The notes: generated by a model from the sequence alone, not told the origin. Counted from the first letter of the stretch, positions 44,862-53,183 are shown. The stretch is 64,000 nt of DNA from Candidatus Eremiobacteraceae bacterium (GCA_035710745.1 DASTCX010000018.1:228754-292753); one strand, 5' to 3'. Translations and numbers: made by a program.

Positions 44862-45108
44862 TCATCGCACGAACGCCTCTCGAACGGTATCTAGGTACGC
44901 CGCGCGGCGGGCCATGTCCGCTGGGCGACTCCGCCGCGAAAAGCCGCCGGGGGATCGCAACCCGTCGGCCGTCATCGAGCTGGACGGGTCCGTGCGTGAG
45001 TGCGACCGGGTATCTCCCGGCGAATGCAGAGCCGGAGGTTTCGCCATTGGCCCTGCGGGCGCTCGAACCGCCCGGAGCAGTGTTAGCGAGCTGCTCCGGA
45101 GGCGTCAT
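44862..45108 (-). pseudogene. Small gene with a one-base frameshift
   Basis: Two protein-like parts lie in different frames: GRYPVALTHGPVQLDDGRRV...FAAES upstream and ADMARRAAYLDTVREAFVR down to a stop at 44862. Deleting one C of the CCC near 44922-44930 joins them as ...FAAESPADMARR... into an ~80-aa protein. Function unknown. Could be a sequencing error. Confidence 0.4.
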
Positions 45109-45140
45109 CCTTCGGGTGCGCTTCCCGTCGGGGTACCCTC

Positions 45141-45189
45141 AAAGACTAGTGAAATGCCCGGGGCGTACGACCCGAAGCGATGGCACTAT
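45141..45189 (+). promoter_or_regulatory. LuxR-box-like promoter, site H
   Basis: AAAGACTAGTGAAATGCCCG with GGGCGTAC following, then CACTAT at 45184-45189 (offset 35). The weakest -10 of the family, but position and half-sites agree. It drives the small genes from 45237 onward. Confidence 0.5.
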
Positions 45190-45236
45190 CTGGAAAGTGC
45201 CACCAAGTTACGGCGCCCTTTTGTCCGCAACCGTGC

Positions 45237-45434
45237 ATGGTCGCCGTCGTAAGGAGTCTTGAGAATGGCGCGCGTTCGAGCCTATCACACGGATTCGCCG
45301 GGTACCCGCCGGCGTATCGAATGGTCCACCATAATCACGACGACTGCCCGGACGGGCGACGAATCAAGCCGCAGCATCGCAGGGACGGGGACGGCGGAAG
45401 GCCGCTCTGCGATGCCTGCAAGAGGCTCGGCTGA
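45237..45434 (+). CDS. Small Cys/His protein, zinc-ribbon-like
   Basis: 65 aa from an ATG at 45237. An internal ATG at 45321 would give 37 aa. The C-terminal part YRMVHHNHDDCPDGRRIKPQ and GGRPLCDACKRLG is typical of a family of short uncharacterised proteins (pattern Y-H-N-x-D-D-C-x-x-G-x-x-I-K-P...G-G-R-P-L-C-x-x-C). The Cys and His could bind zinc. An overlapping frame starting at 45265 has an SD (AAGGAG) but its product looks random, so the SD may serve this or the next gene. Confidence 0.55.
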   Translation: MVAVVRSLENGARSSLSHGFAGYPPAYRMVHHNHDDCPDGRRIKPQHRRDGDGGRPLCDACKRLG

Positions 45435-45477
45435 ATCCGGCGTTTCATCTTCGGCTTCGAATCGGGGTGACGGATAA

Positions 45478-45594
45478 ATGGCGCAGCGACGAAAACGCGT
45501 GACCTTCAAGGCGCGAAAGCTCAAGAAGACCAGTGTGTCGTTCCTCGCAAAGCCCAAGACGAAACGGTCGGCGAGGAAAACGAAGCGGAAGTAG
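45478..45594 (+). CDS. 38-aa very basic protein
   Basis: MAQRRKRVTFKARKLKKTSV... to TKRSARKTKRK, almost half Lys/Arg. The pattern K-R-V-T-F-K-A-x-K followed by a V-S-F strand occurs in a family of small repeat proteins I recall without known function. It could bind nucleic acid. The ATG directly follows a TAA of an overlapping frame. It is probably in the same transcript as the 45237 gene under site H. Confidence 0.55.
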   Translation: MAQRRKRVTFKARKLKKTSVSFLAKPKTKRSARKTKRK

Positions 45595-45712
45595 CCGCGC
45601 GGTTGCGCTCAAAGGTTGAGGCAGCTGCGTCGTGGTTTCGAGCGTCGGAGCATGCGCTGCCCGCATCGGCCGGAGGCCGCGGTCGCACCGTCGGGCGGCA
45701 CGGAAGGGAAAG

Positions 45713-45997
45713 TTGATTTTGTCCGTCCGCATCACCGCCGTGCACATGGTCGGCGGTCTTGAGCACCAGCACATCGCAACTCTGCGGTGGATCAACGAGG
45801 AGACCGGAGCGGAAGGCGTCAGCACGCGCGAAGCGATGGTCGAGTGGATCACCTCGGGCGGAGTGGCATACACTCGAGACGCCGTCGGCGACCAACCCTA
45901 TCTGCGCGTGCGGACGACGGGCTGGGGAACCAAATACGTTCAGACGTACGCCGACGGGATCTGGAAAGACAACCTGCTCGCCTTGCCCCGCTTCTGA
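45713..45997 (+). CDS. DUF3892-like small protein
   Basis: 94 aa, starting at TTG 45713 (GGAAGGG upstream); TTG 45719 is an alternative. The strand-helix-strand pattern with EHQHIATLRWINEETG, TREAMVEWITSGGVAYTRD, KYVQTYADGIWKDNLLALPRF matches the DUF3892 family, whose hallmark is the terminal D-G-x-x-x-D-N-L-L-x-L-P. Function unknown. A second member lies at 46670-46978. Confidence 0.8.
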   Translation: MILSVRITAVHMVGGLEHQHIATLRWINEETGAEGVSTREAMVEWITSGGVAYTRDAVGDQPYLRVRTTGWGTKYVQTYADGIWKDNLLALPRF

Positions 45998-46078
45998 CGC
46001 CGCGCTCTCGCTGTCGTCGAAGTCGCGGAACTGCAACGCGATCACCTTAGGCCCTTCGCGCGCATCTAATCGATCGGG

Positions 46079-46276
46079 TCACCGACGTCGAGCTCGATGC
46101 AGCGCCCCGACTACGCGACGGGCGCCGGCCGCATCGTAACGCACCTCGCTCGGGGCTTCGCCGCCCAATTGGGCGCACGGGGACGTCAGCCATGCGTATG
46201 CCTCGTCCGTGCCGCCGAGCGCTTCGATGGCCCGTTGCGCAATCATGGCCGCGCGCTTGGCGCGGGCCTTGTCCAC
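46079..46276 (-). CDS. Antitoxin-like DUF2384 (Xre/MbcA/ParS C-terminal) protein
   Basis: 65 aa from a GTG at 46276 with GGAG 5 nt upstream. It contains AIEALGGTDEAYAWLTSPCAQLGGEAPSE, which resembles the toxin-binding domain of ParS/MbcA antitoxins (A-x-x-W-L-x-x-P-x-x-x-L-G-G-x-x-P-x-E). The end appears frame-shifted: a neighbouring frame continues with C-I-E-L-D-V-G-D-P-I-D to 46068, closer to the family tail. No RES-domain toxin is adjacent. A second, larger member is at 49081-49638. Confidence 0.55.
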   Translation of the reverse strand: MDKARAKRAAMIAQRAIEALGGTDEAYAWLTSPCAQLGGEAPSEVRYDAAGARRVVGALHRARRR

Positions 46277-46434
46277 TCTTTCTCCGCATTCTCAATGCGT
46301 GCAACGGTTGCCGGGTCGCCGGGAGATCGGCGCACTTCGTTCGCAACCGCCGTCGCATTCCCGCCCGAGGTCTGGCAGATCCCGCTGATGGGATACGTTA
46401 CCCGGGGTAATCCAACGCGCGCGGGGTTCGACCG

Positions 46435-46638
46435 CTAGGCCTTCCGCCACTGATCCGGTTTGCCGCGATTCGTGTGCTTGACGCGCTCGACATCGGGCGA
46501 GTGGCCGGGATTCATCTCGCGTGCGACTTCAATCGCCTCCGCCTGGGTGTCGCGAATCGCGCTCGCTCGCTCAGCGTTGGCGCGCTTGACGACATAGCGC
46601 CCGTCACCCGTACGCTCGACATAGAGCTTCTTGTTCAT
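46435..46638 (-). CDS. DUF2188-like small protein
   Basis: 67 aa from the ATG at 46638. GDGRYVVKRANAERASAIRD and TQAEAIEVAREMNPGH match the DUF2188 pattern (V-x-x-x-x-x-G-x-W-x-V-K-x-x-x-x-R-A-S-x-x-x-x-T-x-x-E-A-x-x-x-A). Such proteins bind nucleic acid in a few cases but the role is unknown. Confidence 0.75.
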   Translation of the reverse strand: MNKKLYVERTGDGRYVVKRANAERASAIRDTQAEAIEVAREMNPGHSPDVERVKHTNRGKPDQWRKA

Positions 46639-46669
46639 CCCAACAGATCTCCGCGTTCTAGACCGGCTA

Positions 46670-46978
46670 TCACCAGTTTGGTCCCCCGCACTCTCGTTGC
46701 GCGAGCAGGTTGTCGGGCTGTATCCCGTCATTCTCGGTCTTCACGTATGCGTGGCCGTCGTGGGTCGCGACCTCCACGAGAACCCAGTCGCCCTCATCGT
46801 CGTGACAATAGAAAATGTCGCCATCGTCCTCTATCGCACTGACGACTTCGGCGACCGTCCATTTTTTCGTCGCCTTCGTTTCTGGACGGCTTTCATTCGT
46901 ACCGATGTGCTGGATCCTGCGATGCGGATCCGAGTGGGTGGGGTGCTTATTTATGCACTTGACGTAATAGGTCGTCAA
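46670..46978 (-). CDS. DUF3892-like protein, longer form
   Basis: 102 aa from a TTG at 46978 that overlaps the upstream stop by 4 nt. YYVKCINKHPTHSDPHRRIQ, HIGTNESRPE, KWTVAEVVSAIEDDGDIFYC and HAYVKTENDGIQPDNLLAQREC carry the DUF3892 hallmarks (C-I-N-K, K-x-E-x-D-G-x-x-P-D-N-L-L). Co-translated with the 46975-47190 gene. Confidence 0.75.
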   Translation of the reverse strand: MTTYYVKCINKHPTHSDPHRRIQHIGTNESRPETKATKKWTVAEVVSAIEDDGDIFYCHDDEGDWVLVEVATHDGHAYVKTENDGIQPDNLLAQRECGGPNW

Positions 46979-47190
46979 ACGTCTTCTCCGTCCGGGCAAA
47001 CTACTCGGCGCGAAGTAGCAGGACGCGTATAAGCCTGTGCTGCTCGGTCGCTGACGCCGTGCACGCCCGACAAGTCGCGGATATACGCGGCGGCGCGAAC
47101 CTTCACGATATTGCCGATCACGACCTCGCCCGCACACCTATGCTCCAAAAAGCGCGCGTCGGGCGCGGCGTTGATCGGTACATGCTCCAC
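46975..47190 (-). CDS. Small hypothetical protein coupled to DUF3892
   Basis: 71 aa from a GTG at 47190. AGEVVIGNIVKVRAAAYIRD looks like a beta-barrel (OB-like) core. Its TGA overlaps the TTG start of the DUF3892 gene. No family recognised. Confidence 0.5.
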   Translation of the reverse strand: MEHVPINAAPDARFLEHRCAGEVVIGNIVKVRAAAYIRDLSGVHGVSDRAAQAYTRPATSRRVVCPDGEDV

Positions 47191-47225
47191 GATGTCGAGC
47201 GCCTAAAGCATTTGCCGTTCCTTAC

Positions 47226-47271
47226 GACAAGGGATCTCCCCAGTGTGCTTTTCGCCCTATTTCGCTAGAAT
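47226..47271 (+). promoter_or_regulatory. LuxR-box-like promoter, site I
   Basis: GACAAGGGATCTCCCCAGTG (47226-47245), then TAGAAT at 47266-47271 (offset 35). The first half-site is weaker (GACAA) but the -10 is among the best. It precedes the 47472 membrane protein with a leader of about 190 nt that contains a strong hairpin (47309-47329). Confidence 0.6.
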
Positions 47272-47308
47272 ATAGACTGGTAGATTGTGCCATTTTTTTG
47301 TGCGTGGT

Positions 47309-47329
47309 CGTCGCGCGCCCCGCGCGACG
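47309..47329. other. Strong hairpin in the leader
   Basis: CGTCGCGCG-CCC-CGCGCGACG, a perfect 9-bp stem. A T7 tract lies before it (plus strand), so it is not a normal intrinsic terminator on either strand. It may be a regulatory leader structure. Confidence 0.4.
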
Positions 47330-47471
47330 TCAGGTTCCGCGCGCATCCAGTCGTCACGGATGACCTCTTGCGAAACAATATTCGGATACGATACAATTCG
47401 TCACGGAGTCCAGATCCTATCATGGTTGCGTAATCAACCTTGGGCATTTTCGCAATCAGGAGAAAAGCATA

Positions 47472-47852
47472 TTGGGCTGCCTCGGTGTTGCTCTTGAAGG
47501 TCGGCACCTGATTGAGCAGACTGTCATGACGTTTGTGGGCGTCGTCATCTTGTTCGTTCTCATTTCAGATACATCGTTCGGCGTCACCGGAGCGGTTCTG
47601 CTCGGAGCGTTCGGCGGACTAGCATACCTCATAGGTCTCATACGGATCGCTTTGACCGGCGGCCGACCTTCCGCCGTCCAGTACCTGATGATCGGCGCGT
47701 CCGTGCTCTTGCTCATCTGGGGTTTGCACGATCTCTCGGCCACTACGCCCGGCGCTTTCATTCGTTATCCTGCGATCGTCTACGCGATCTTTGCGATTTG
47801 GCACTCCGTCGCCACCATTTGGGCGCGAGTTCGCGAACTCGCCGACCGCTAG
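47472..47852 (+). CDS. Membrane protein, three to four helices
   Basis: 126 aa from a TTG at 47472, with AGGAG 10 nt upstream. ATG 47526 is an alternative. Hydrophobic helices lie at about 18-33 (MTFVGVVILFVLIS), 41-62, 72-85 and 98-115 (IVYAIFAIWHSVATIWARV). No family recognised. Probably the main target of site I. Confidence 0.65.
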   Translation: MGCLGVALEGRHLIEQTVMTFVGVVILFVLISDTSFGVTGAVLLGAFGGLAYLIGLIRIALTGGRPSAVQYLMIGASVLLLIWGLHDLSATTPGAFIRYPAIVYAIFAIWHSVATIWARVRELADR

Positions 47853-47879
47853 TCGGCGGACGGCGATTGCGAGACGGCG

Positions 47880-47913
47880 TTCGACATACTTGACGATTCG
47901 ACATACTTGACGA
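47880..47913. repeat. Tandem duplication of 17 bp
   Basis: TTCGACATACTTGACGA occurs twice without a spacer (47880-47896, 47897-47913), 40 nt before the ATG at 47953. The unit contains TTGACG, so the repeat could double a -35 box or an operator. Confidence 0.65.
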
Positions 47914-47952
47914 AGTGCGTGGATCGCGCATCCCGTTGACGGAGATTGTGAT

Positions 47953-48753
47953 ATGTCTGCAAGCAAGATCATAGACAGCGTTCAAAAAGTCGTCACGCTG
48001 GTGCTTGCCATCGTGGCGAGCATAACCGGATATCAACTCGACCTTACGAACCATCGACTCGCGGCGCTGAATGAGCAGAGCGATCGCGATAAAGTATTCT
48101 CGGAGGACCTGTTCAAAGAAATCACGCGATTGTCAGGCCATTCGGTCCAGTCGAAGATGTCCTTCGCCGGCCTGTGGGTTCTGGCGCACGACCCGGAAGC
48201 GCAGGAAGGCCTCATAACAGTCGCCGCCGTCAGCGACGACGACGCGCTGAAAGAAGTGGCGAACAGCCTCACCAACGAACGCTACTCGCTCGGCGACATT
48301 CAGAATTCGCAACAGTTGACCGCCGCTCGGTCAGCGCTCATCGATCAAGTAAGCGGCAGTCCGCGGCCTGCGCCAAAACCAGTGGATGCGGCCGCTACCG
48401 GCGCGTCCGCAAATCTATTGGCGAACCTCACCCCGCCATTGTTAACGGGCTATGTCTACCTCGGAACGGCGCCTCCAAGGAGTGCCACACTCAATCCCGG
48501 CGCCACGATTTCCGTCAGGTCGATCCCCCATGTCGGCGACATGGTAACCCCGGTGACCAACGTTCACCTTCGAGATGCCTATCCGATCCAGTCCGGGCTC
48601 GGCCAAGTCATCGGCGTCGTAGACAACACGGACGCCCTGCAGGTGGATGACGTTCGGTCGATTGGACTCTCCAGCAGCGCCACCGCTGTTTGGGCGAAAG
48701 TCACGGTCAGAAGCAGGCCACAAGCGATCCCGACACCGACGTCGTCGCCATAA
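47953..48753 (+). CDS. Membrane-anchored protein with C-terminal SH3-like domain
   Basis: 266 aa. N-terminal helix (about 12-26, VVTLVLAIVASITGY), a helical middle of about 110 residues, a Pro/Ala linker, then a beta domain (about 160-255) with GYVYLGTAPPRSATLNPGAT and GLGQVIGVVDNTDALQVDDV. It has the size and pattern of bacterial SH3 or SH3-like wall-binding domains. No enzyme part. The tandem 17-bp repeat precedes it. Confidence 0.65.
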   Translation: MSASKIIDSVQKVVTLVLAIVASITGYQLDLTNHRLAALNEQSDRDKVFSEDLFKEITRLSGHSVQSKMSFAGLWVLAHDPEAQEGLITVAAVSDDDALKEVANSLTNERYSLGDIQNSQQLTAARSALIDQVSGSPRPAPKPVDAAATGASANLLANLTPPLLTGYVYLGTAPPRSATLNPGATISVRSIPHVGDMVTPVTNVHLRDAYPIQSGLGQVIGVVDNTDALQVDDVRSIGLSSSATAVWAKVTVRSRPQAIPTPTSSP

Positions 48754-48823
48754 GCGGCGATTCGATGATCGAGTGACCCGCGCGGTCAGTGCCCCAGGAA
48801 CCTTGCCCCAAGGGAGACGCGTT

Positions 48824-49084
48824 ATGGTAAGTGACTACGATGGCACGTTGAATCGTTTGACCACGGCGTTTGCCGCCGCGCAACGGAGTCACGCCGAAGC
48901 ATGGGTGGCGCTCGAAGCGGCGACGGCTCGTCGTAGTTCGCGTGACCAGGCAAGGGGAAACGACTTTGAGCCAGATCCCGCACACGGTGAGGCGTTCAAG
49001 CGCTGGGCGGAGGCCTACACGGCCATGCAAATAGCGGCCACTTCCCTGAGCGAGCATTTGAAGTCGAAAATCGGTCTGAAGTGA
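48824..49084 (+). CDS. Small helical protein
   Basis: 86 aa from the ATG at 48824, with AGGGAG 7 nt upstream. Mostly helical with heptad-like hydrophobics (LTTAFAAAQRSHAEAWVALE, AYTAMQIAATSLSEHLKSKI), so an oligomer is likely. Its TGA overlaps the GTG of the DUF2384-like gene, so the two are translated together and may form one complex. Confidence 0.65.
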   Translation: MVSDYDGTLNRLTTAFAAAQRSHAEAWVALEAATARRSSRDQARGNDFEPDPAHGEAFKRWAEAYTAMQIAATSLSEHLKSKIGLK

Positions 49085-49638
49085 GAAGCGCGCCGATTCT
49101 CTTCTCCAGCCTTTTCGAAAGCGTCCGTAGACCAGCATCCTCGGTATCTCCAGTGCGCGAGGCGATCACGGCGCCGTTTCGTGTCCGCGCCGAGCGGCCA
49201 AGGGGATCTCTATACCTGCGGTCGGCGAAGCAGAAAGCGCTCGAAGAGAAGGAAACGAGTCAGGCGCTTATGCCAAGCCCTGTGGCTCGCGCCGGACCGC
49301 AAGTCCATGACCCCAAGAGCGGTCGTTTGGACGGCATCGCGTTCGCGAAAATCCTTGGCGTCTCGACGCCGCTGGTCGGCAAGATGATCGGCGTATCGCT
49401 GCAAGGATTGCGCCAGACGCCCGCGTCGCCGCGCATTCAAGGGAAGCTCGCGCGCCTCGTGTCGCTCGTGCTGCGCGTGCGCCACATGTTCGGCGGCGAC
49501 ATGGGTGTCGTGAAGATCTGGCTCAACGCGCCGCACCCCGACCTCGGGCGCGTCGCGCCGATGCGCTATCTCATGGAGGGGTACGTCGCAGAGGTCGAGT
49601 CGCTCGTCTACGCGTGCGAGTCGGGGCAACCGGACTAA
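49081..49638 (+). CDS. DUF2384-like (Xre/MbcA antitoxin type) protein
   Basis: 185 aa from a GTG at 49081. An N-terminal basic region of about 70 residues leads to a helix-turn-helix-like segment (GIAFAKILGVSTPLVGKMIG) and then the DUF2384 toxin-binding pattern (GVVKIWLNAPHPDLGRVAPM and RYLMEGYVAEVESLVYACES). No RES/ParT toxin adjoins it. Its partner may be the 86-aa protein upstream (inference). Confidence 0.65.
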   Translation: MRSAPILFSSLFESVRRPASSVSPVREAITAPFRVRAERPRGSLYLRSAKQKALEEKETSQALMPSPVARAGPQVHDPKSGRLDGIAFAKILGVSTPLVGKMIGVSLQGLRQTPASPRIQGKLARLVSLVLRVRHMFGGDMGVVKIWLNAPHPDLGRVAPMRYLMEGYVAEVESLVYACESGQPD

Positions 49639-49787
49639 GCGCTGGCCGACGGCCGAGTGGGCTATGACGTGAGCTAGATCTCGGTGACCGGCGCACCAAA
49701 CGAACGTCCCGGCTACTCGCGCATCGCCCCGATGCCGCGCACTACATCGGTCGTGAACGCGCGACCCGTCCCCGCGATCGCTCCGTT

Positions 49788-50729
49788 CTAGAGGGCGGTC
49801 TTCGAATTCACCTCGTACCTTCGCTTGGTCATAACCGAACCGAGGTAGTCGTCATCCAGAAGTTTTAGGATCAACCAGCGGTGCTTGAGATCGGATGCGA
49901 ACTCAAGCAGCTTCTTGCCGCGGACCTCCGTTATCTTGACCTCCAAGCCAAAATCCCGAATCGTCGCCTCCACGTCAGCCATGGTGACGGAAGCGAGATA
50001 GTCCTTTCTCGAAATGCTCGCGACCTTCGCCAAGAAACCGATGCTCCCGGTACACGCCGCCTTGAAATCCTCCGCATTCGATATGGGGACGTACGCGAGC
50101 ACGCGATCGATCGTCGCGGACGCGCTCGCACGCAACTGTTCGAAGTAGCGGAACATCGTATGGAAATTGTGGACGTTCTTGATATACAAGTTCCCGTTCC
50201 ACGCAAAGCAGTCGATCTTCTCGTCAAATACAAAGAGGCCGCGCCTTATCCTGTTGTAGACGCCCCTGCTGTGCAGCAACGCGATCAATCGCGACCGCGT
50301 CAGTTCCTTCTGCGGACTGTAGGACCGGAAGAGAAGCAACGGCTTCTGCTTCGCGCGGCATGTCAGGACGTAGAACGCGAGGCCGTCGACGAAATCAGAA
50401 CCCTCGTCGAATATCTGGAGCGCGTTCGGGCGCGCCGCCTCTTTCACGACGGACTCCAGCAAGGCGCTCTCCGACAGTTTGAGTACGAGCATCTCATGGG
50501 CGTCAGGCTTGTACGTCGGATCGTAACCTTTCACCACGTCGTCCAGATGCTTCTCGACGAAATCTCCGGCCAGTCCGGAGAACTCGCTCGTCACGTCGTC
50601 ATGCAACACGAGTCGTTGTAGGGCATACGCCCCGTCCGTTTCGTCGGTACGGCTGGCCATGACGAGGGTGAGGTCGGCGATGTTCCTAGCGACGTCCGCG
50701 AGCTGGCTGAGATCGTTGGCGGCGGTCAT
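49788..50729 (-). CDS. kwaB: Kiwa defence protein KwaB (DUF4868)
   Basis: 313 aa, within the usual KwaB length. The segment PLLLFRSYSPQKELTRSRLI and then GLFVFDEKIDCFAWNGNLYI-KNVHNFHTMFRYFEQL match the DUF4868 pattern (F-D-x-K-I-D-x-x-x-x-x-x-x-x-I-x-N-x-x-x-F...F-x-Y). KwaB is a cytoplasmic, DNA-binding partner of KwaA in the Kiwa anti-phage system. Starts 1 nt after the kwaA stop, so they are one operon. Confidence 0.85.
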   Translation of the reverse strand: MTAANDLSQLADVARNIADLTLVMASRTDETDGAYALQRLVLHDDVTSEFSGLAGDFVEKHLDDVVKGYDPTYKPDAHEMLVLKLSESALLESVVKEAARPNALQIFDEGSDFVDGLAFYVLTCRAKQKPLLLFRSYSPQKELTRSRLIALLHSRGVYNRIRRGLFVFDEKIDCFAWNGNLYIKNVHNFHTMFRYFEQLRASASATIDRVLAYVPISNAEDFKAACTGSIGFLAKVASISRKDYLASVTMADVEATIRDFGLEVKITEVRGKKLLEFASDLKHRWLILKLLDDDYLGSVMTKRRYEVNSKTAL

Positions 50730-50730
50730 C

Positions 50731-51243
50731 TTATGCCTTCTCCATGATGATGTAGTCAGACAGCGGCACGGCGCGTATGTCCTCGCCGATGCGGAAGTAC
50801 GTCCGCCTCGTGATGAGAGTGCTCGGCTTGCCCTCGTCGCCGGTGATTTCGAACAAATGATAGCCGAGAAGCGCCAACACCGGGTTGATGTGGATTAGAT
50901 TCTCGCTGACATATATTACCAAGACTACGGCATACACGAGGCTCAAGGAGATGATGTCATTTGGATTCGCGTACGATATGCCGAAGAACGGAATGAAGTA
51001 TGTGACGACGTACGACATCGTCTCGGATCCAAAGCTCCTTATTTCGGAAACCTTGATCGGCGTCGGACTGAGCCCCCGCGCGAGGTTGAGAAAAAGGACC
51101 AGTGCGCCGACCGATAGGACAGCGAGCGCGACCAACACGAACTGCGCCTTTTCCGAGCCGAACGGATTCCTGATCGCGAATACGATCATGAGCGGTGCAT
51201 ATGAACTCAAGAAGAGACAAAGCCGCGCACCTATGGTCGGCAC
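50731..51243 (-). CDS. kwaA: Kiwa membrane sensor KwaA
   Basis: 170 aa from a GTG at 51243 with GGAGGG 4 nt upstream; a TTG at 51255 is less likely. Four hydrophobic helices (about 10-26, 34-52, 79-95, 100-117: LVALAVLSVGALVLFLNL, LSLVYAVVLVIYVSENL), then a cytoplasmic tail. KwaA proteins are four-helix membrane proteins that sense phage attack and act with KwaB. The pair lies in a run of other defence-like genes (HEPN, DUF2384). Confidence 0.85.
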   Translation of the reverse strand: MPTIGARLCLFLSSYAPLMIVFAIRNPFGSEKAQFVLVALAVLSVGALVLFLNLARGLSPTPIKVSEIRSFGSETMSYVVTYFIPFFGISYANPNDIISLSLVYAVVLVIYVSENLIHINPVLALLGYHLFEITGDEGKPSTLITRRTYFRIGEDIRAVPLSDYIIMEKA

Positions 51244-51529
51244 TCTGCCCTCCAATCAGCTGAAATGATTTCGTTGCGATTTGGGCGGTCGCGCCGAGCC
51301 ACGGTTCCGGGCCGTGCCGGAGCCGGCATGATTTTCGGGGTCGTGGCTGAAGTGCATTTTGACCCCACTCCGATCAAGAACCGTACGCGTGGGTGGTGGC
51401 ACCGTCGGCACCGATTCGCATCTCGGATGATCTCTACTTAGTCGGCGCAGCCTACAGGCCCGATGGAGAGGAACCGACCACGGGATCCGCACGACGCCTA
51501 TTCAGCGGATGGCAAGATCATCCAGTTTG

Positions 51530-51577
51530 AGCGTACGCGAAATGGGCCGAAAGTACACCGGGGGAACCCCCAGTCCT
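51530..51577 (-). promoter_or_regulatory. LuxR-box-like promoter, site D
   Basis: On the minus strand GGACTGGGGGTTCCCCCGGT is followed 35 nt after ACTG by TACGCT (51535-51530). The next minus-strand genes are kwaA and kwaB, about 280 nt downstream. The long leader (51244-51529) has no convincing gene. Confidence 0.6.
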
Positions 51578-51923
51578 ATGCAACGATGTTGAGAGGTCCG
51601 ATCCGATCCCGTTCGGGTAAAGAAGCATCCTCGGAGTCGGGGTCAACGCACAGTGCATCCCGACGCCACAATGGCGCATCGTTCGGGTTCGAGCGTCAAA
51701 TATCGGCGCTCCTTGTATTTGGTGTCATGGCTCAATAACGCCGTCTTGAAAGTGTAGAGTCCGGCCACCTGGCCCTCTTATGCGCCGATAGACCCGCACG
51801 ATGACTACCCGGAGCCGTTCTTCACCAATGACGAGTAGCGCTGTCTCCTGAATTCTTCCTCGAACGGATAGGCGGGCCAGAAATGACATATGCCGATGTC
51901 GACAAAATAGCGGGCCAAACTCG
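51578..51923. other. Intergenic stretch
   Basis: No gene or site recognised between site D and the 419-aa membrane protein; only chance frames on both strands. Confidence 0.3.
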
Positions 51924-53183
51924 ATGTCGCGCCGTGTAAACGTACCAGGCTCTTTCACGTCGATCACAAGCGGCACAACAAGCACGAAGCCGTTCGACCC
52001 TCGACTGGGGTTTGGAATACTCGCCGTGTGCATCGCCGTCGCCTGCGTACTGTTCGCGCATACGTCGGTGCTTGCAGCTCTTGAACAGGGGCTCGTCGGA
52101 CCGTGGCCAGGTTTTGGCGAAACCCTCGTAACGGCCGCCATATCCGCGGTCGGCGGTGCGGTCCTCGGAATTCTTCGATACTTCTTCAAGCTTCGAAACG
52201 GCGTCGTGACGGAATTGATCGCGACGGCGGCGGCGCCCGACGTCATCACCTCCGGTCGTCTAGGCGTGGCCGCCGTCGGATTCCAATTGACGCTCGGCTT
52301 TTTCGGGGGTATCGTCGCCGCACATTTGGGAGCAACTCCCTTTGCGCCGGACGTGCATACCGCGGTCTTGGGAGTGCTTGCGGGAGCCGGCGGACCGCCC
52401 GCCGACGCGGGAAGCGCGTCGGTGTGGGCGTTGCTCATTGCTTTGACAGCCGTCATAGTAGGGCTTACAATCTTGTTCGCTTTCGGCGAGGCCGCCGTCT
52501 TGATCGTGGTCGCGAAGGCCCTGGCGACCGGTGCGATCTCCGGAGGAGGCCGCGCAACCGGCGAATTGTTGGTTTTGATGCTGACGCGCGTCTGGACCGT
52601 TCAACTTCGCGATATCGCGAAGACTGTGCCGCCGGGAAGGCTCACGCCAGGCGAAGCGATGGAACGTTACCTCTCGCTCGACGCGAATACGGAGCATCGC
52701 GAAGCCGCTCGTCTTTGGCTGGCACAATTCCAGCCCTGGTTCGAGGGCCCGGAGAGCGTAGCCTCACCGGACGAGCCCTTCTCGCCAGTTCTCCGCTACC
52801 TCAAACGTTCGCCCCGATGGCAAGAATACCAGGACTTTCTTGCCCACTATGAGTCGTTGCCCAAATACAAGCGATATTCTGCCGAGTGGACGGCGCAGCA
52901 CGATGCGCGTTGGCATCTGCGCCAACTCAGCGATGTTGCGAACGATGAAAAGGCCGAACTGGAAAAGTTCGTCGAAGCCGTCCGCGAAATGAAGGAGGCC
53001 CGAGATCCCGCGAAGCGCATGAAGCCAGTGGGAGACGCGCCTGTGTACGACGGTAGCTACGGATCGCTCTTTTATGTCGGCGTGATTAAGGCGGCCATTG
53101 CGAATGCAATAGCCAGTGGAGCGTACGGCGGCGCCGTCACGGCAATAATCGCCTGCTTCTTCTTGGCATTAGCGAAGATGTGA
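51924..53183 (+). CDS. Large membrane protein of unknown function
   Basis: 419 aa. About five hydrophobic helices in the N-terminal half (about 30-50, 64-82, 110-130, 165-185, 190-208), a soluble helical region rich in Trp and Arg (about 240-360, FLAHYESLPKYKRYSAEWTA), and a last helix near the C-terminus (about 385-415, GGAVTAIIACFFLALAK). No family recognised. Neighbour of the HEPN-like gene and Kiwa, so a defence role is possible but unproven. Confidence 0.65.
   Translation: MSRRVNVPGSFTSITSGTTSTKPFDPRLGFGILAVCIAVACVLFAHTSVLAALEQGLVGPWPGFGETLVTAAISAVGGAVLGILRYFFKLRNGVVTELIATAAAPDVITSGRLGVAAVGFQLTLGFFGGIVAAHLGATPFAPDVHTAVLGVLAGAGGPPADAGSASVWALLIALTAVIVGLTILFAFGEAAVLIVVAKALATGAISGGGRATGELLVLMLTRVWTVQLRDIAKTVPPGRLTPGEAMERYLSLDANTEHREAARLWLAQFQPWFEGPESVASPDEPFSPVLRYLKRSPRWQEYQDFLAHYESLPKYKRYSAEWTAQHDARWHLRQLSDVANDEKAELEKFVEAVREMKEARDPAKRMKPVGDAPVYDGSYGSLFYVGVIKAAIANAIASGAYGGAVTAIIACFFLALAKM

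Noticed and set aside
47309..47329. Hairpin considered as an intrinsic terminator
   Set aside because: The T tract is on the wrong side of the stem on both strands.
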